From: an uncultured Winogradskyella sp.
GTDB taxonomy: Bacteria; Bacteroidota; Bacteroidia; Flavobacteriales; Flavobacteriaceae
Length of the DNA stretch: 64,000 nt
Direction: 5' to 3'
Assembly (NCBI RefSeq): GCF_947501905.1
Contig: NZ_CANMXL010000004.1
Coordinates: 456,777-520,776, forward strand
The translations under genes were made by a program, and so were the position numbers. A model generated the notes under the pieces. It did no database searches. It saw only the letters and a program-made list of their open reading frames with translations, and was not told the origin of the DNA. Positions 1-7,973 of the stretch are shown here, piece by piece (within the stretch, counting starts at the first letter, position 1; each line of letters opens with the position of its first letter).

Positions 1-1081
1 ACTGTTCGTAAGTTTTACCTTGAAGGTATTGAAGTCCTTCTTTTACTTCTTGTGTAATTGGAAATAATGATTTTAATTCTTTTAAGTGGTCCCATTTTCT
101 GATATAATGCCAATTATTATCATAATAATGAAAGCATGCATCTACTCCACTTTCTTTAAAAACTTGAGAAACTTTGCGAGCTATATTTAAATCTGGTAAA
201 AAGAAATTTAGAAAAGCACAACTTTCCACTCCACCTTCGGGTACAGTTCTAAACTCAACTTCAGGAATTTGACTTAATTCTGCTCTAATGATATTAAAAT
301 TACGTTTTTGTATTGCTAAAAATTCTGGAAGACGTTTTACTTGCGCCAAACCAACTGCTGCATGCAATTCTGATATTCTAAAATTATAGCCTAAAAACGG
401 ATGTGTTTCAGCACCTCTATCGTTGCCAATATGGTCATGACCATGATCACTGTAGTGGTCAGCATTGATATAATATTCTTTATTGTTACTAATTACAGCA
501 CCACCTTCTCCACATGTGATTGTTTTTACAAAGTCAAAAGAAAAACAGCCCACATCAGCAATACTCCCAAGAGGTTTACCTTTGTAAGTACCTCCAATAG
601 CTTGGCATGCATCTTCTACAAAAATTAAATTATGCTTATCACAAACAGATTTAAGTGCATCCATATCTGCCATACTACCACACATTTGTACAACCATAAC
701 AGCTTTTGTTTTTGGAGTAATCGCAGCTTCTAAAGCTTTTGGGTCTAGAGTTAATGTACTATCGATATCTACTAGAATAGGAATTGCTCCTAGCATCATT
801 ATAGCTTCAAAACTTGCGACAAATGTAAATGTTGGCATAATAACCTCATCTCCAGCTCCAACGCCTGCTGATGCTAAAGCAACAGATACTGCTGCAGTTC
901 CGCTAGATACTAATTGTACATGATTGGTTTGAAATGTTTTTTGAAGTTCAGCTTCAAGCTCTTTGGCTTTCCAATGTCCATTGCGCATACCATCAAAACC
1001 ATAGCGCATTAAAACACCATTATCTAAGACCTCATTAACACTTTCGCGTTCAGCGTCACCAAATAATTCAAATCCTGGCAT
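1..1081 (-). CDS. kdnA: KdnA-like PLP-dependent sugar aminotransferase (DegT/DnrJ/EryC1/StrS family), 3' end outside window
   Basis: About 360 residues are present and the C-terminus runs off the left edge. The protein starts MPGFELFG and carries SSGTAAVSVA, MCGSMADMD, VEDACQAIGG, the PLP lysine in SFDFVKTITCGEGG and YSDHGHDHIG. As I recall it, these blocks follow Shewanella KdnA closely, including the odd MPGFELFG start and the HGHDHIG segment. KdnA transaminates 8-keto-KDO to 8-amino-3,8-dideoxy-manno-octulosonate for the LPS core. The family match is firm. The exact substrate is inferred, because the oxidase partner KdnB is not in the window. The next gene upstream ends 2 nt before this start, so the two are probably co-transcribed. 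Confidence 0.8.
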   Translation of the reverse strand, partial: MPGFELFGDAERESVNEVLDNGVLMRYGFDGMRNGHWKAKELEAELQKTFQTNHVQLVSSGTAAVSVALASAGVGAGDEVIMPTFTFVASFEAIMMLGAIPILVDIDSTLTLDPKALEAAITPKTKAVMVVQMCGSMADMDALKSVCDKHNLIFVEDACQAIGGTYKGKPLGSIADVGCFSFDFVKTITCGEGGAVISNNKEYYINADHYSDHGHDHIGNDRGAETHPFLGYNFRISELHAAVGLAQVKRLPEFLAIQKRNFNIIRAELSQIPEVEFRTVPEGGVESCAFLNFFLPDLNIARKVSQVFKESGVDACFHYYDNNWHYIRKWDHLKELKSLFPITQEVKEGLQYLQGKTYEQ

Positions 1082-1083
1082 AG

Positions 1084-1512
1084 TTAGTTAGATAAGTCTT
1101 TAAATTTATTTAAGAATGATGCGATATTAACATCTTCAAATTTTGTAAGCAAAGGCAAGTACTTTCTCGCTTTAAAGTGTATAACACTTATAGCAGGAAA
1201 TACTTTATCCTTGTTATAACCTGAAATAACTCTGCTATTATATCGATGTTCATCATTGTTATTTGTATTCTCAATTAATAATCCAACAATACTGTTTGAA
1301 TGATTTTTAAATTCATTAGATTTTAAAATACGTTTCTTAATTACACGCTCTAAGCTAGGACTCTGTCCATTATTAAAATAAATAACTAAAATTTTATTAT
1401 CCTGTTGAGCTTTACTTAATGCTGTTGGATAATCTGTTTCCCAAACTATGTTTTGCGAAAAAATTGGCATTGATACCAAGCACAACAAAACTAAAAACAT
1501 GCAATTTTTCAT
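1084..1512 (-). CDS. Small secreted thioredoxin-fold protein without CxxC
   Basis: A 142-residue protein begins with a Sec signal peptide (MKNCMFLVLLCLVSMPIFSQ). The mature start, WETDYPTALSKAQQDNKILV, resembles thioredoxin-family proteins of Bacteroidetes, where a WCxxC motif would follow. Here that place reads FNNGQSPSLE and has no cysteine, so disulfide chemistry is unlikely. I chose the start at 1512 rather than the upstream in-frame ATG at 1545 because it puts the signal peptide at the N-terminus. The gene ends 2 nt before the aminotransferase gene. The function is unknown; a chaperone or binding role is a guess. Confidence 0.75.
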   Translation of the reverse strand: MKNCMFLVLLCLVSMPIFSQNIVWETDYPTALSKAQQDNKILVIYFNNGQSPSLERVIKKRILKSNEFKNHSNSIVGLLIENTNNNDEHRYNSRVISGYNKDKVFPAISVIHFKARKYLPLLTKFEDVNIASFLNKFKDLSN

Positions 1513-1567
1513 ATCATAAAATTTATCAAAAAACAAATATAACACTTTGACATACTTAAGCTAGAAA

Positions 1568-2197
1568 CTATAAATCTATTACTGTATTTTCTATAGGTTT
1601 TCTAACTTTTTTTAATGTAGAAAACATATCGTCATCTGCTCTATATCCTACAGGCAACAACAATACTGATTGTAATCCTTTTTCTGATAATCGTAGTGCT
1701 TTATCATAAGCCTCTGGATTAAAACCTTCCATAGGACAGCTATCAATCTTTTCTAACGCGCAAACTGTCATCAAATTGCCTAAAGCAATATAAGCTTGAC
1801 GTGTTGCCCAATCCATTTTTTTTGCTTTTGGCATAGTTTCAATTGTAGACTTCAATTGATTCTTAAAAGGCTCTAAGATTGATTCTGGTGTATTTCTAAT
1901 TGCAGTAACATTTTCAAAATGCTCATCCACATCGTTATTATCAATTTCATTTTGAATACATAAAATCAATAAGTGCGACGCTTCAACTACCTGGCGTTGG
2001 TCATAAGAATGTTTTACTAAAGCTTCTCGCTTAACTTTATCTTCAATGACTACAAGCTTTAGGGTTTGTAAGCCATAAGACAATGCCGTAAGATTAAAAG
2101 CTTCTTTAAGTATCGCTAATTGCTCTTGAGATATAGATTTAGTCGCATCAAATTTTTTGGTTGCGTACCGCCATTTTAATTGCTCAATAACGTTCAT
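1568..2197 (-). CDS. Nitroreductase-family NAD(P)H-dependent FMN oxidoreductase
   Basis: A 209-residue protein starts MNVIEQLKWRYATKKFD, the usual N-terminus of NfsB-like nitroreductases; its RxATKxFD segment helps bind FMN. Other family features are the AFNLTALSYGLQ-type helix, the central MDWATRQAYIALGNLM helix and the late LPVGYR segment. Such enzymes reduce nitroaromatics, quinones or flavins in the cytoplasm. The ATG at 2197 is preferred over the in-frame codon at 2212. It is the last chromosomal gene before the integrated element. Confidence 0.9.
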   Translation of the reverse strand: MNVIEQLKWRYATKKFDATKSISQEQLAILKEAFNLTALSYGLQTLKLVVIEDKVKREALVKHSYDQRQVVEASHLLILCIQNEIDNNDVDEHFENVTAIRNTPESILEPFKNQLKSTIETMPKAKKMDWATRQAYIALGNLMTVCALEKIDSCPMEGFNPEAYDKALRLSEKGLQSVLLLPVGYRADDDMFSTLKKVRKPIENTVIDL

Positions 2198-2247
2198 AAA
2201 CTTTTTTTGCAAAAATACGGAATGTTATATTGAAGTCATTCATAAAA

Positions 2248-2276
2248 AAAGCTTCATCAAATTTTGATGAAGCTTT
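2248..2276 (-). terminator. Rho-independent terminator, stranded from tRNA-Ser
   Basis: AAAGCTTCATC pairs with GATGAAGCTTT across an A/T loop. A seven-base A run on its left gives a U tract for leftward transcripts. It lies 1 nt outside the left attachment site. Before the element inserted, it would have stood directly behind the tRNA-Ser gene now at 23.1 kb, so it is best read as that tRNA's original terminator. Confidence 0.75.
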
Positions 2277-2277
2277 A

Positions 2278-2306
2278 GCGGAGAAAGAGGTAAGTGAACC
2301 TCTTTC
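2278..2306. repeat. Left attachment site of the element
   Basis: GCGGAGAAAGAGG (2278-2290) duplicates the tRNA-Ser 3' end. The next five bases (TAAGT) differ from the right site (GATTC), after which GAACC is shared again. Positions 2283-2306 form a perfect 9-bp inverted repeat, GAAAGAGGT and ACCTCTTTC, around a 6-bp spacer. That is the expected shape of a tyrosine-recombinase core site with the second arm supplied by the element. Confidence 0.8.
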
Positions 2307-2350
2307 GTAGTGCCTTTATTTATTACTGTTTCAGTCCTGTACCATTGTTG

Positions 2351-2369
2351 GGTCACCTAATAGGTCACC
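2351..2369. repeat. Left subterminal 19-bp repeat
   Basis: GGTCACCTAATAGGTCACC is identical to 22959-22977 near the other end, in the same orientation. It contains two GGTCACC units five bases apart. Placement about 60-120 bp inside both ends suggests integrase arm-type or excisionase binding sites; this is inference. Confidence 0.7.
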
Positions 2370-2397
2370 TTTATACCTTGTAGTAAAGATAAGGAAT

Positions 2398-2586
2398 TTA
2401 CTTGATTAATCCTTGTACTTTACTGATTTCAAAGCCCATAAAGTCGCAAAATTCATCGATAGTAACTAACTGATGAGCTTCTTTGTTAAGGCGTTCTTTA
2501 ATTGCTTTGATTATTGTTCTGCCATAACGCTCACTCTTTCCTGTTACTACCTGTACGTCTTTAGGGTAAATACAGATTCTACTCAT
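2398..2586 (-). CDS. Small element-encoded protein, possible HTH
   Basis: A 62-residue basic protein, starting MSRICIYPKD and containing KSERYGRTIIKAIKERL and VTIDEFCDFMG. The helix pattern, with a TIDEF segment near the end, looks like a small helix-turn-helix protein. I have a recollection of similar short proteins in flavobacterial mobile elements but cannot name the family. Its position just inside the left end, pointing outward, would suit a recombination accessory factor. No function is claimed. Confidence 0.65.
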   Translation of the reverse strand: MSRICIYPKDVQVVTGKSERYGRTIIKAIKERLNKEAHQLVTIDEFCDFMGFEISKVQGLIK

Positions 2587-2740
2587 TCACTTTAAATTTA
2601 AAATTAATACTCTAACTATACTTTATCTATACCGTTGCTATAAAGCACCTATATACAATATACGACTAATATCCCATTGAAAAAACTAACGAAATCGGAA
2701 GTTTTGGCAACTTATAAACACTACGGAAGCACTCTAATGC

Positions 2741-2767
2741 ATTGACAGTCAATAGCTCGTATATTTG
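2741..2767 (+). promoter_or_regulatory. Probable promoter of the 249-residue gene
   Basis: TATATTTG at 2760-2767 fits the Bacteroidetes TAnnTTTG box. A TTG lies 15 nt upstream, inside the 13-bp palindrome ATTGACAGTCAAT (2741-2753). The start codon follows 28 nt after the box. The palindrome could be an operator. Confidence 0.45.
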
Positions 2768-2795
2768 ATATTCATCATCAAAAAATGTATTAGTT

Positions 2796-3545
2796 ATGGC
2801 AAAATTAAAAGGTATTATTAAGTTAGAAGGAACGTTAGACAATCTAACTTTTTACAAAGCAAAAGAGGGTTATTTAGTAAAAACTAAAGGCGGTGTTTCT
2901 AAAGAGCGTATTCAAAATGACCCAGCGTTTGAGCGTACTCGTGAAAACGGTTCAGAATTTGGAAGTTCTGCATCATCTGGTAAACTATTGAGAACGTCTG
3001 TAAGAAACTTAATGATTAGAGCTAAAGATAATCGAGTTTCAAGTCGTGTTACTCAAAAAATGACACAAATTAAAAACTTTGATACAACCTCTATAAGAGG
3101 ACAAAGAAATGTAGCTACAGGATTAGCAACACCAGAAGGTAAAGCCACATTAAAAGGCTTGGATTTTAATAATAGAGCCATTTTAAGTGCTGTTTTATTC
3201 GCTCCATTTACGGTAGATGGTGCAACTGGTGAAATTACGATTCCAAATTTAACACCTGCAAATGATATTGCTTATCCAAGTGGTGCAACACACGTAAGTT
3301 TAAGTTCAGCATTTTTAAAAGTTGACTTTGATACAACAGATAATTCAATTGAATACAGTCCAACTGTAAATATTCCTATTGATTCAACCTCTGCAACTCA
3401 AACACTAACTCCTGCAGGTGTTCCAACAGGCACAGGAAACGATATATTCGTTTTATTGGTTGAGTTCTTCCAAGAGATTAACGGTGTTCAGTATCCGCTT
3501 AAAAATGGCGCATATAACGTTTTAAATATCGTAGAAGTAGCATAA
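2796..3545 (+). CDS. Unrecognised 249-residue element protein
   Basis: The protein has a basic N-terminal half starting MAKLKGIIKLEGTLDNLTFY, with RIQNDPAFERTRENGSEF and a helical RVTQKMTQIKNFDT stretch. A threonine/proline-rich, predicted beta-rich C-terminal half follows. There is no signal peptide or membrane segment. I recall similar hypothetical proteins, sometimes in several copies, in Bacteroidetes genomes, but I know no function for them. It is the only sizeable plus-strand gene of the element and has its own promoter and terminator, so it is expressed independently of the metal genes. A structural or nucleic-acid-binding role cannot be told apart from sequence. Confidence 0.8.
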   Translation: MAKLKGIIKLEGTLDNLTFYKAKEGYLVKTKGGVSKERIQNDPAFERTRENGSEFGSSASSGKLLRTSVRNLMIRAKDNRVSSRVTQKMTQIKNFDTTSIRGQRNVATGLATPEGKATLKGLDFNNRAILSAVLFAPFTVDGATGEITIPNLTPANDIAYPSGATHVSLSSAFLKVDFDTTDNSIEYSPTVNIPIDSTSATQTLTPAGVPTGTGNDIFVLLVEFFQEINGVQYPLKNGAYNVLNIVEVA

Positions 3546-3575
3546 AAGTTTCATTCTGACCTTTGAAGCTGAAAG

Positions 3576-3608
3576 AGTCCTATAATTTTTATTGTAGGGC
3601 TTTTTCTT
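3576..3608 (+). terminator. Terminator behind the 249-residue gene
   Basis: AGTCCTATAAT pairs with ATTGTAGGGCT (two G-U pairs) around a four-T loop, followed by a T-rich run. It lies 30 nt after the stop codon. Confidence 0.75.
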
Positions 3609-3990
3609 TTGCCATAATTTTTTTGAAGAAAAGAAAAAAGATAGCCAATGTTAAAGGTAGTGTGGATGATGCTGTCAAGGTTTTTGGGTAAAAGTTTTTT
3701 ACTCTAAAATCTTGAAACCTATTACGACTGCTTCTTAAAAAAGTTTTATTCAAAACCCGTAGGGCTTGACCTTTACAGTATAGAGCGTTGGCAGATGGAA
3801 GCTACCTATATTTGCTTTCTTTTTTATTTTATTATCCAATCTTACTTTTCCTAAAATGAAAGTTAACGAAATAAAGCAAACAAAGATTTGAGGTAAGGAA
3901 TACTTGGACTTAACGATGATTTTGTGCAGTTGAATGAGATAACGTTATTTTGTTTGAAGTTCCAATGTGAGCGTGGGATAAGCGGATATT

Positions 3991-4083
3991 TTACATAATA
4001 CCAGTTATAGCTACGAAAATATAAGAATACTGCGTTAGCAAACCCTTGTAAGGATTTTTGCTACTATAACTTGTATTATGTAA
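3991..4083. repeat. Long compound hairpin
   Basis: The outer arms TTACATAATACCAGTTATAG (3991-4010) and 4064-4083 are complementary over 20 bp with one mismatch. Inside, TAGCAAA (4036-4042) pairs with TTTGCTA (4057-4063), and CCTT with AAGG around a 2-nt loop. The nested arms would make a branched or extended structure as RNA or single-stranded DNA. Confidence 0.75.
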
Positions 4084-4127
4084 CATAGCTTGGGTGAGTT
4101 TAGGGTTTTATGATAGAATAATAAAAG

Positions 4128-4184
4128 AATAGCTTATTGCAGTTTGGTTTGATTTTATGAAAACCAAAGCTGTAATATGCTATT
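4128..4184. repeat. Second long inverted repeat
   Basis: Arms at 4128-4150 and 4161-4184 are complementary apart from one extra base, one G-U pair and one mismatch; the loop is 10 nt. It lies 45 bp from the compound hairpin. Confidence 0.7.
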
Positions 4185-4287
4185 ACCTTAAAGACAAAAA
4201 AAACGCTAAACTTTTGTGGCGAGCGGAACAACACAAAAGACAGAGGCTTTTGAGGTACGAAAAAACTGGGTTTTGGGTTGTGGGGAA

Positions 4288-4316
4288 TAAAAAAGAGCCT
4301 TTCGAAAAAGACTCTT
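4288..4316 (-). terminator. Terminator of the metal-efflux operon
   Basis: AAGAG at 4293 pairs with CTCTT at 4312, with an inner CTTT/AAAG stem and a TCGA-type loop. The A run on the left gives U's on the minus strand. It sits 12 nt after the stop of the last metal gene. Confidence 0.85.
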
Positions 4317-4327
4317 AAATTATTGGC

Positions 4328-4768
4328 TTAATGGTCGTGATTTGAATGGTCTTCCGATTTCATTTCTCCTGTTTGATTCATAGCCATTTCGTGGTCGTAT
4401 TGACAACAACCTGGTAAATCTTTATAGGCTTCTTCACTTCCTGTAACTTTTTCGGTGTCATAACCTGATGCTGCTATTGCCTTATGAATTGCCATTGCAT
4501 CTGTTTTGGTATCATCAAAAGAAACATCAATCTTCTTTTTATCGACATCCCAATTGGCACTTGCAACACCTTCAACACTATTGGCTGCTTTTTCAATGGT
4601 ACTTTTACACATACCACAATTACCTCTCACACCAAAAGATAAATCTGTCATTGCAATTTCTTTTGACACTTCTGTTGTTGTAGTTTCTTCAACTTTTTTA
4701 GTTTCGTTTTTACAACTTGTTAATCCCATAGCTATTATTACAGCTACGCTTAAAATTACTTTCTTCAT
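4328..4768 (-). CDS. HMA-domain lipoprotein, periplasmic metal-binding
   Basis: A 146-residue protein with a lipoprotein signal (LTSC, Cys19) and a heavy-metal-associated domain at about 41-110. The metal site reads GNCGMCKS (Cys51, Cys54) instead of the usual GMTCxxC. The tail has GCCQYDHEM and a His-rich end (DHSNHDH). It likely binds Cu(I) or a similar ion in the periplasm and hands it to the adjacent pump. It is the last gene of the efflux operon, 31 nt behind the adaptor gene. Confidence 0.9.
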   Translation of the reverse strand: MKKVILSVAVIIAMGLTSCKNETKKVEETTTTEVSKEIAMTDLSFGVRGNCGMCKSTIEKAANSVEGVASANWDVDKKKIDVSFDDTKTDAMAIHKAIAASGYDTEKVTGSEEAYKDLPGCCQYDHEMAMNQTGEMKSEDHSNHDH

Positions 4769-4799
4769 TTTTAAAAATTTAATTATTATCTGTGTTTAT

Positions 4800-6521
4800 T
4801 TATTCTATTGTTTGTTTAACCTCACCACATTTAAGCATTGCGTCACCAAAATATGGGTTTAAAACTTGTTCTTCTTTACTCAACCAATACGCACCGTTAT
4901 TGTTATCTGCCATAGGACAAAACTGTACATATAGCTTATCATTTCCCTTATCAAAGTTTTTAACCATTTCTATAAGCTTATCGGAAATTGTTTGAAACTG
5001 TTTACGTTGATGTTCCAGAGTTACATTTTCATTTATTCCTTTAGATGTTTTATGCAAAATAGCCCAGTAATTATGCGTTTGCTCTCTTTGACTTACTGGC
5101 ATTTCTTCCAATGCTTTTCTAAATGCTTCACTTTTGGATGATGCTAACGATATATCAGACTGAATTAAAGCATCTTTAAGATTGATATAAGCGTCAATAA
5201 TAGGTTGAAATGATTTTTCAACAGTACTATTAAAATCAACCTTTTCTGTCATCATATCCATTGTATGTTCTTCGTGACCTGTCATTACTTTGCCACCTTC
5301 CTTATTCATCATTGATTTTTTGCCTTGTAATTGAGCTGCTGCATCAACCGTAAATGTCCCGTTAGTCACGATTTCATTGCCAACAAATAATCCTTCTAAA
5401 ACTTCATATTCATTACCAATTTGATTGCCTAAAACAACTTCACGCATTTCAAAAATAGTTTGGTCTGGATTGGTTTTTAAATACACAACAGAACGCTCAC
5501 CTGTCCAAAGTACAGCAGATGCTGGGATTGTTAACACTTCATCATTATTATTTGATACTCGTTCAATATTAGCGGTTACAAACATTCCTGGTTTAAATAC
5601 ATCGTTCTTATTATTAAGCACCACACGTAAGGTTACTGTTCTTGTTCTGGTATTTAATATTGGTTCAATGAAATCTACTTTCCCTTTAAACTCTTTATTA
5701 GCATAAGCATTTGTAGTCACTAAAACTTCTTGTCCCTTTTTAAATAAATCGATTTGATTTTCATATACATCAAAGTTTGCCCAAACCGTATTGAGATTTG
5801 CAATTTTAAGCAATGGTTGACCTTGTTTTATGTAATCGCCTTGTTCTACTAATTTTTCGGTAACTGTTCCTGAAACGGTTGCATAGACTGGAAAGTTTTC
5901 TTTTACTTTTCCAGTTTCTTCTATTTGATTAATTTGACTTTCAGAAAGTTTCCACAACTTCAATTTATTACGAACTGCCTTATATAATGCAGGTTGCGAT
6001 TCCTTTAAAGATGATGCTGTAATTAACTCTTGTTGTGCCGCATACAATTCTGGCGAATAAATAGTTGCTAATAGCTGACCTTTACGTACTTCTTCACCTG
6101 TAAAACTGACATTCAATCGTTCTATTCTACCCGAAAAATAACTTACTTGTACTGCGTTTGCTTCTTCATTTTCAGCAATTTTACCAGATAACTTAAGGGT
6201 GTTGCCATCAACATTTCCTTTACCAACAACAGTTGTTTGAATATTGGCTAATGCCATCGCATTTTCAGTTAACTTGAATTGGTCTGCTAATAAACCATCT
6301 GCACTACTTTCGGCAGGAATTAAATCCATACCACAGATAGGACAATCACCTGGTTCTGGTTGCATAATTTGTGGATGCATAGAACACGTCCACATTTGAT
6401 TGGTTTCTGTTGTATCTGTATGATTGTGCTCTGTTTCTTTATTTGATGAGTTACCAAAAAGTATCCACCCTAAAAGTAGCCCTACAGCTAATATTCCTAT
6501 ATAAATGATATATTTTTTCAT
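4800..6521 (-). CDS. cusB: CusB-like RND efflux periplasmic adaptor
   Basis: A 573-residue membrane-fusion protein. In order it has an N-terminal membrane anchor (about 5-22) and a metal-binding domain with MWTCSMHPQ and CPICGMDLIP (Cys46, His49, Cys60, Cys63). Lipoyl/hairpin and beta-barrel regions follow (VQVSYFSGRIERL; GTVTEKLVEQGDYIKQGQPL). A C-terminal DUF3347 domain (about 435-565) ends the protein. It links the inner-membrane pump to the outer-membrane channel and may pass metal ions. The domains at both ends favour copper or silver. It sits 3 nt before the PepSY-protein gene, but away from the pump genes, with three small genes between. Confidence 0.93.
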   Translation of the reverse strand: MKKYIIYIGILAVGLLLGWILFGNSSNKETEHNHTDTTETNQMWTCSMHPQIMQPEPGDCPICGMDLIPAESSADGLLADQFKLTENAMALANIQTTVVGKGNVDGNTLKLSGKIAENEEANAVQVSYFSGRIERLNVSFTGEEVRKGQLLATIYSPELYAAQQELITASSLKESQPALYKAVRNKLKLWKLSESQINQIEETGKVKENFPVYATVSGTVTEKLVEQGDYIKQGQPLLKIANLNTVWANFDVYENQIDLFKKGQEVLVTTNAYANKEFKGKVDFIEPILNTRTRTVTLRVVLNNKNDVFKPGMFVTANIERVSNNNDEVLTIPASAVLWTGERSVVYLKTNPDQTIFEMREVVLGNQIGNEYEVLEGLFVGNEIVTNGTFTVDAAAQLQGKKSMMNKEGGKVMTGHEEHTMDMMTEKVDFNSTVEKSFQPIIDAYINLKDALIQSDISLASSKSEAFRKALEEMPVSQREQTHNYWAILHKTSKGINENVTLEHQRKQFQTISDKLIEMVKNFDKGNDKLYVQFCPMADNNNGAYWLSKEEQVLNPYFGDAMLKCGEVKQTIE

Positions 6522-6523
6522 CT

Positions 6524-7237
6524 CTAATTATTTTTTTTCTTTTTTAATATTTTTCTGATTGATGGTGACGATGTGTACCATAGTAAAAAGCCACTCAAAA
6601 CCGTTATTAAGCCTAACAACGAGAATGCTCTTAAAACTACTGTATTAAAGTTGTCTCTACCCTCATAATCCATAGTGTGCGTCATCCATAAAAAATCGAA
6701 CCAACGCCAACTTCGATGTCTAACCGTCTGAAATTTTCCATCTTTTATAGACACATAAGCTTTTAAGGCTTCGTCTAATTCATACGAGATAACGTAAGCA
6801 GGCAATAACTTTTCTCTATACTCGTGATGTTTCCCTGTTTCATTAATCTGCTCTATAGATTCAACCTTTAAGCCATTTTTCATATTGAGTCTTGCGATAT
6901 ACAAAGCCTCTTCTTTTGTTATATTAGATTTTAAACTACCATCGATAGCATTGTATAGTTGTTCTTTGTTAATCCAATAGTATGGTGAATTATCAATATC
7001 TCTCAATTCAATAGTATTGATGCCTTGTGAAACATTAAGCCGTGTTGGACTAATGAGGTTGTTAAATGCTTTAGGCTGATATTCCATATTTTTAAAATGG
7101 TCACCGTGTATTTCATCAATATCTGTCCAACTAAAGTATAAACCACTAATAGTCCAAAACAAAAATTGAATACCCAAAAACAAGCCTAAATATCTATGGG
7201 TTTTTCTAATTTTTAATGCTGTATGTCTGTTTACCAT
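6524..7237 (-). CDS. PepSY-associated membrane protein
   Basis: A 237-residue protein with an N-terminal membrane helix (YLGLFLGIQFLFWTISGLYF), a periplasmic PepSY-type region and a C-terminal helix near 205-225. The RKTHRYLGLFLG start and the late HTMDYEGRDNFNT segment match the PiuB/PepSY-TM group found next to metal transport genes. The role is inferred: periplasmic handling or reduction of metal. The start is 4 nt after the HMA/MauE gene stop, so it belongs to the same transcript. Confidence 0.85.
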   Translation of the reverse strand: MVNRHTALKIRKTHRYLGLFLGIQFLFWTISGLYFSWTDIDEIHGDHFKNMEYQPKAFNNLISPTRLNVSQGINTIELRDIDNSPYYWINKEQLYNAIDGSLKSNITKEEALYIARLNMKNGLKVESIEQINETGKHHEYREKLLPAYVISYELDEALKAYVSIKDGKFQTVRHRSWRWFDFLWMTHTMDYEGRDNFNTVVLRAFSLLGLITVLSGFLLWYTSSPSIRKILKKKKNN

Positions 7238-7241
7238 TGTT

Positions 7242-7973
7242 TTAATTTATTAGCATTAATACTGCCATCACAATCATTATAGCATTCTCAATAAAAGTGG
7301 CTTCTGTCATAGGAAGTTTCAGAGCTGTACCTAAACAAGCACATCTAATAGATTTTTTATCTAATAATGTTTTCGTTACACCAATGGTTGTAATACCTAA
7401 TACAACAAGTGTTACTATTAATGCAATTTTAACTTCAAATCGCATCAAAAACATTAAACCCAAAGCAGTTTCAATAAATGGATAAATCCAACCATAAGCA
7501 GGAACTCGTTTTGCTAATGGGTCGTACATTTTGAAAGATTCTGGGAAGCCTTTTAAATCTAACATCTTGAAGAAGCTAAACACAATGTAGAATAAGCCCA
7601 TAAAGTCGAGCATAAATGCACTCCAACTCCAATCTTTATAATGTAATAATACACTTGCGGTTGCTATATAAAAGATGATTAGTAGTAAGGGCTTTAATTG
7701 CTGTAGTTTGCTTTTTTCTTGCTCCATTTCAAAACTTGGTGTACTTGTAGAAGCAAAAATATTTTTAACTTCCTTTTCAGAAAGCGTATATTTTTCAGGT
7801 AAGGCTTTTTTAAGAGTTTCTGTAGCGACGTGGCTACTCATTGTAACTTCAGCTTCTCCTTTTTCGAGATTAACTTCAACATTAGTAACATTGTCAATGC
7901 TTTCTAAACTTTTTTCTACAGATGCTTTACAACTGCCACAGGTCATTCCTGTTATTTTATATGTATGTGTCAT
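7242..7973 (-). CDS. HMA domain fused to MauE/DoxX-like membrane protein
   Basis: A 243-residue fusion. Residues 1-65 form a heavy-metal-associated domain with GMTCGSC (Cys12, Cys15). Residues 95-243 have four hydrophobic helices like MauE/DoxX redox proteins, with a CACLG motif in the second half. It may deliver electrons or copper across the inner membrane; the precise function of this fusion is not known to me. Its start overlaps the stop of the upstream gene (TAATG), so translation is coupled. Confidence 0.88.
   Translation of the reverse strand: MTHTYKITGMTCGSCKASVEKSLESIDNVTNVEVNLEKGEAEVTMSSHVATETLKKALPEKYTLSEKEVKNIFASTSTPSFEMEQEKSKLQQLKPLLLIIFYIATASVLLHYKDWSWSAFMLDFMGLFYIVFSFFKMLDLKGFPESFKMYDPLAKRVPAYGWIYPFIETALGLMFLMRFEVKIALIVTLVVLGITTIGVTKTLLDKKSIRCACLGTALKLPMTEATFIENAIMIVMAVLMLIN

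Larger units (their letters stand above)
3611..4287. other. 677-bp non-coding stretch with large inverted repeats
   Basis: I find no convincing reading frame on either strand. The stretch holds two long imperfect inverted repeats (3991-4083 and 4128-4184, listed separately). The rest shows no structure I can name. In an element without its own relaxase, such a region could be a transfer origin or a replication/regulatory site, but nothing seen proves this. Confidence 0.6.
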
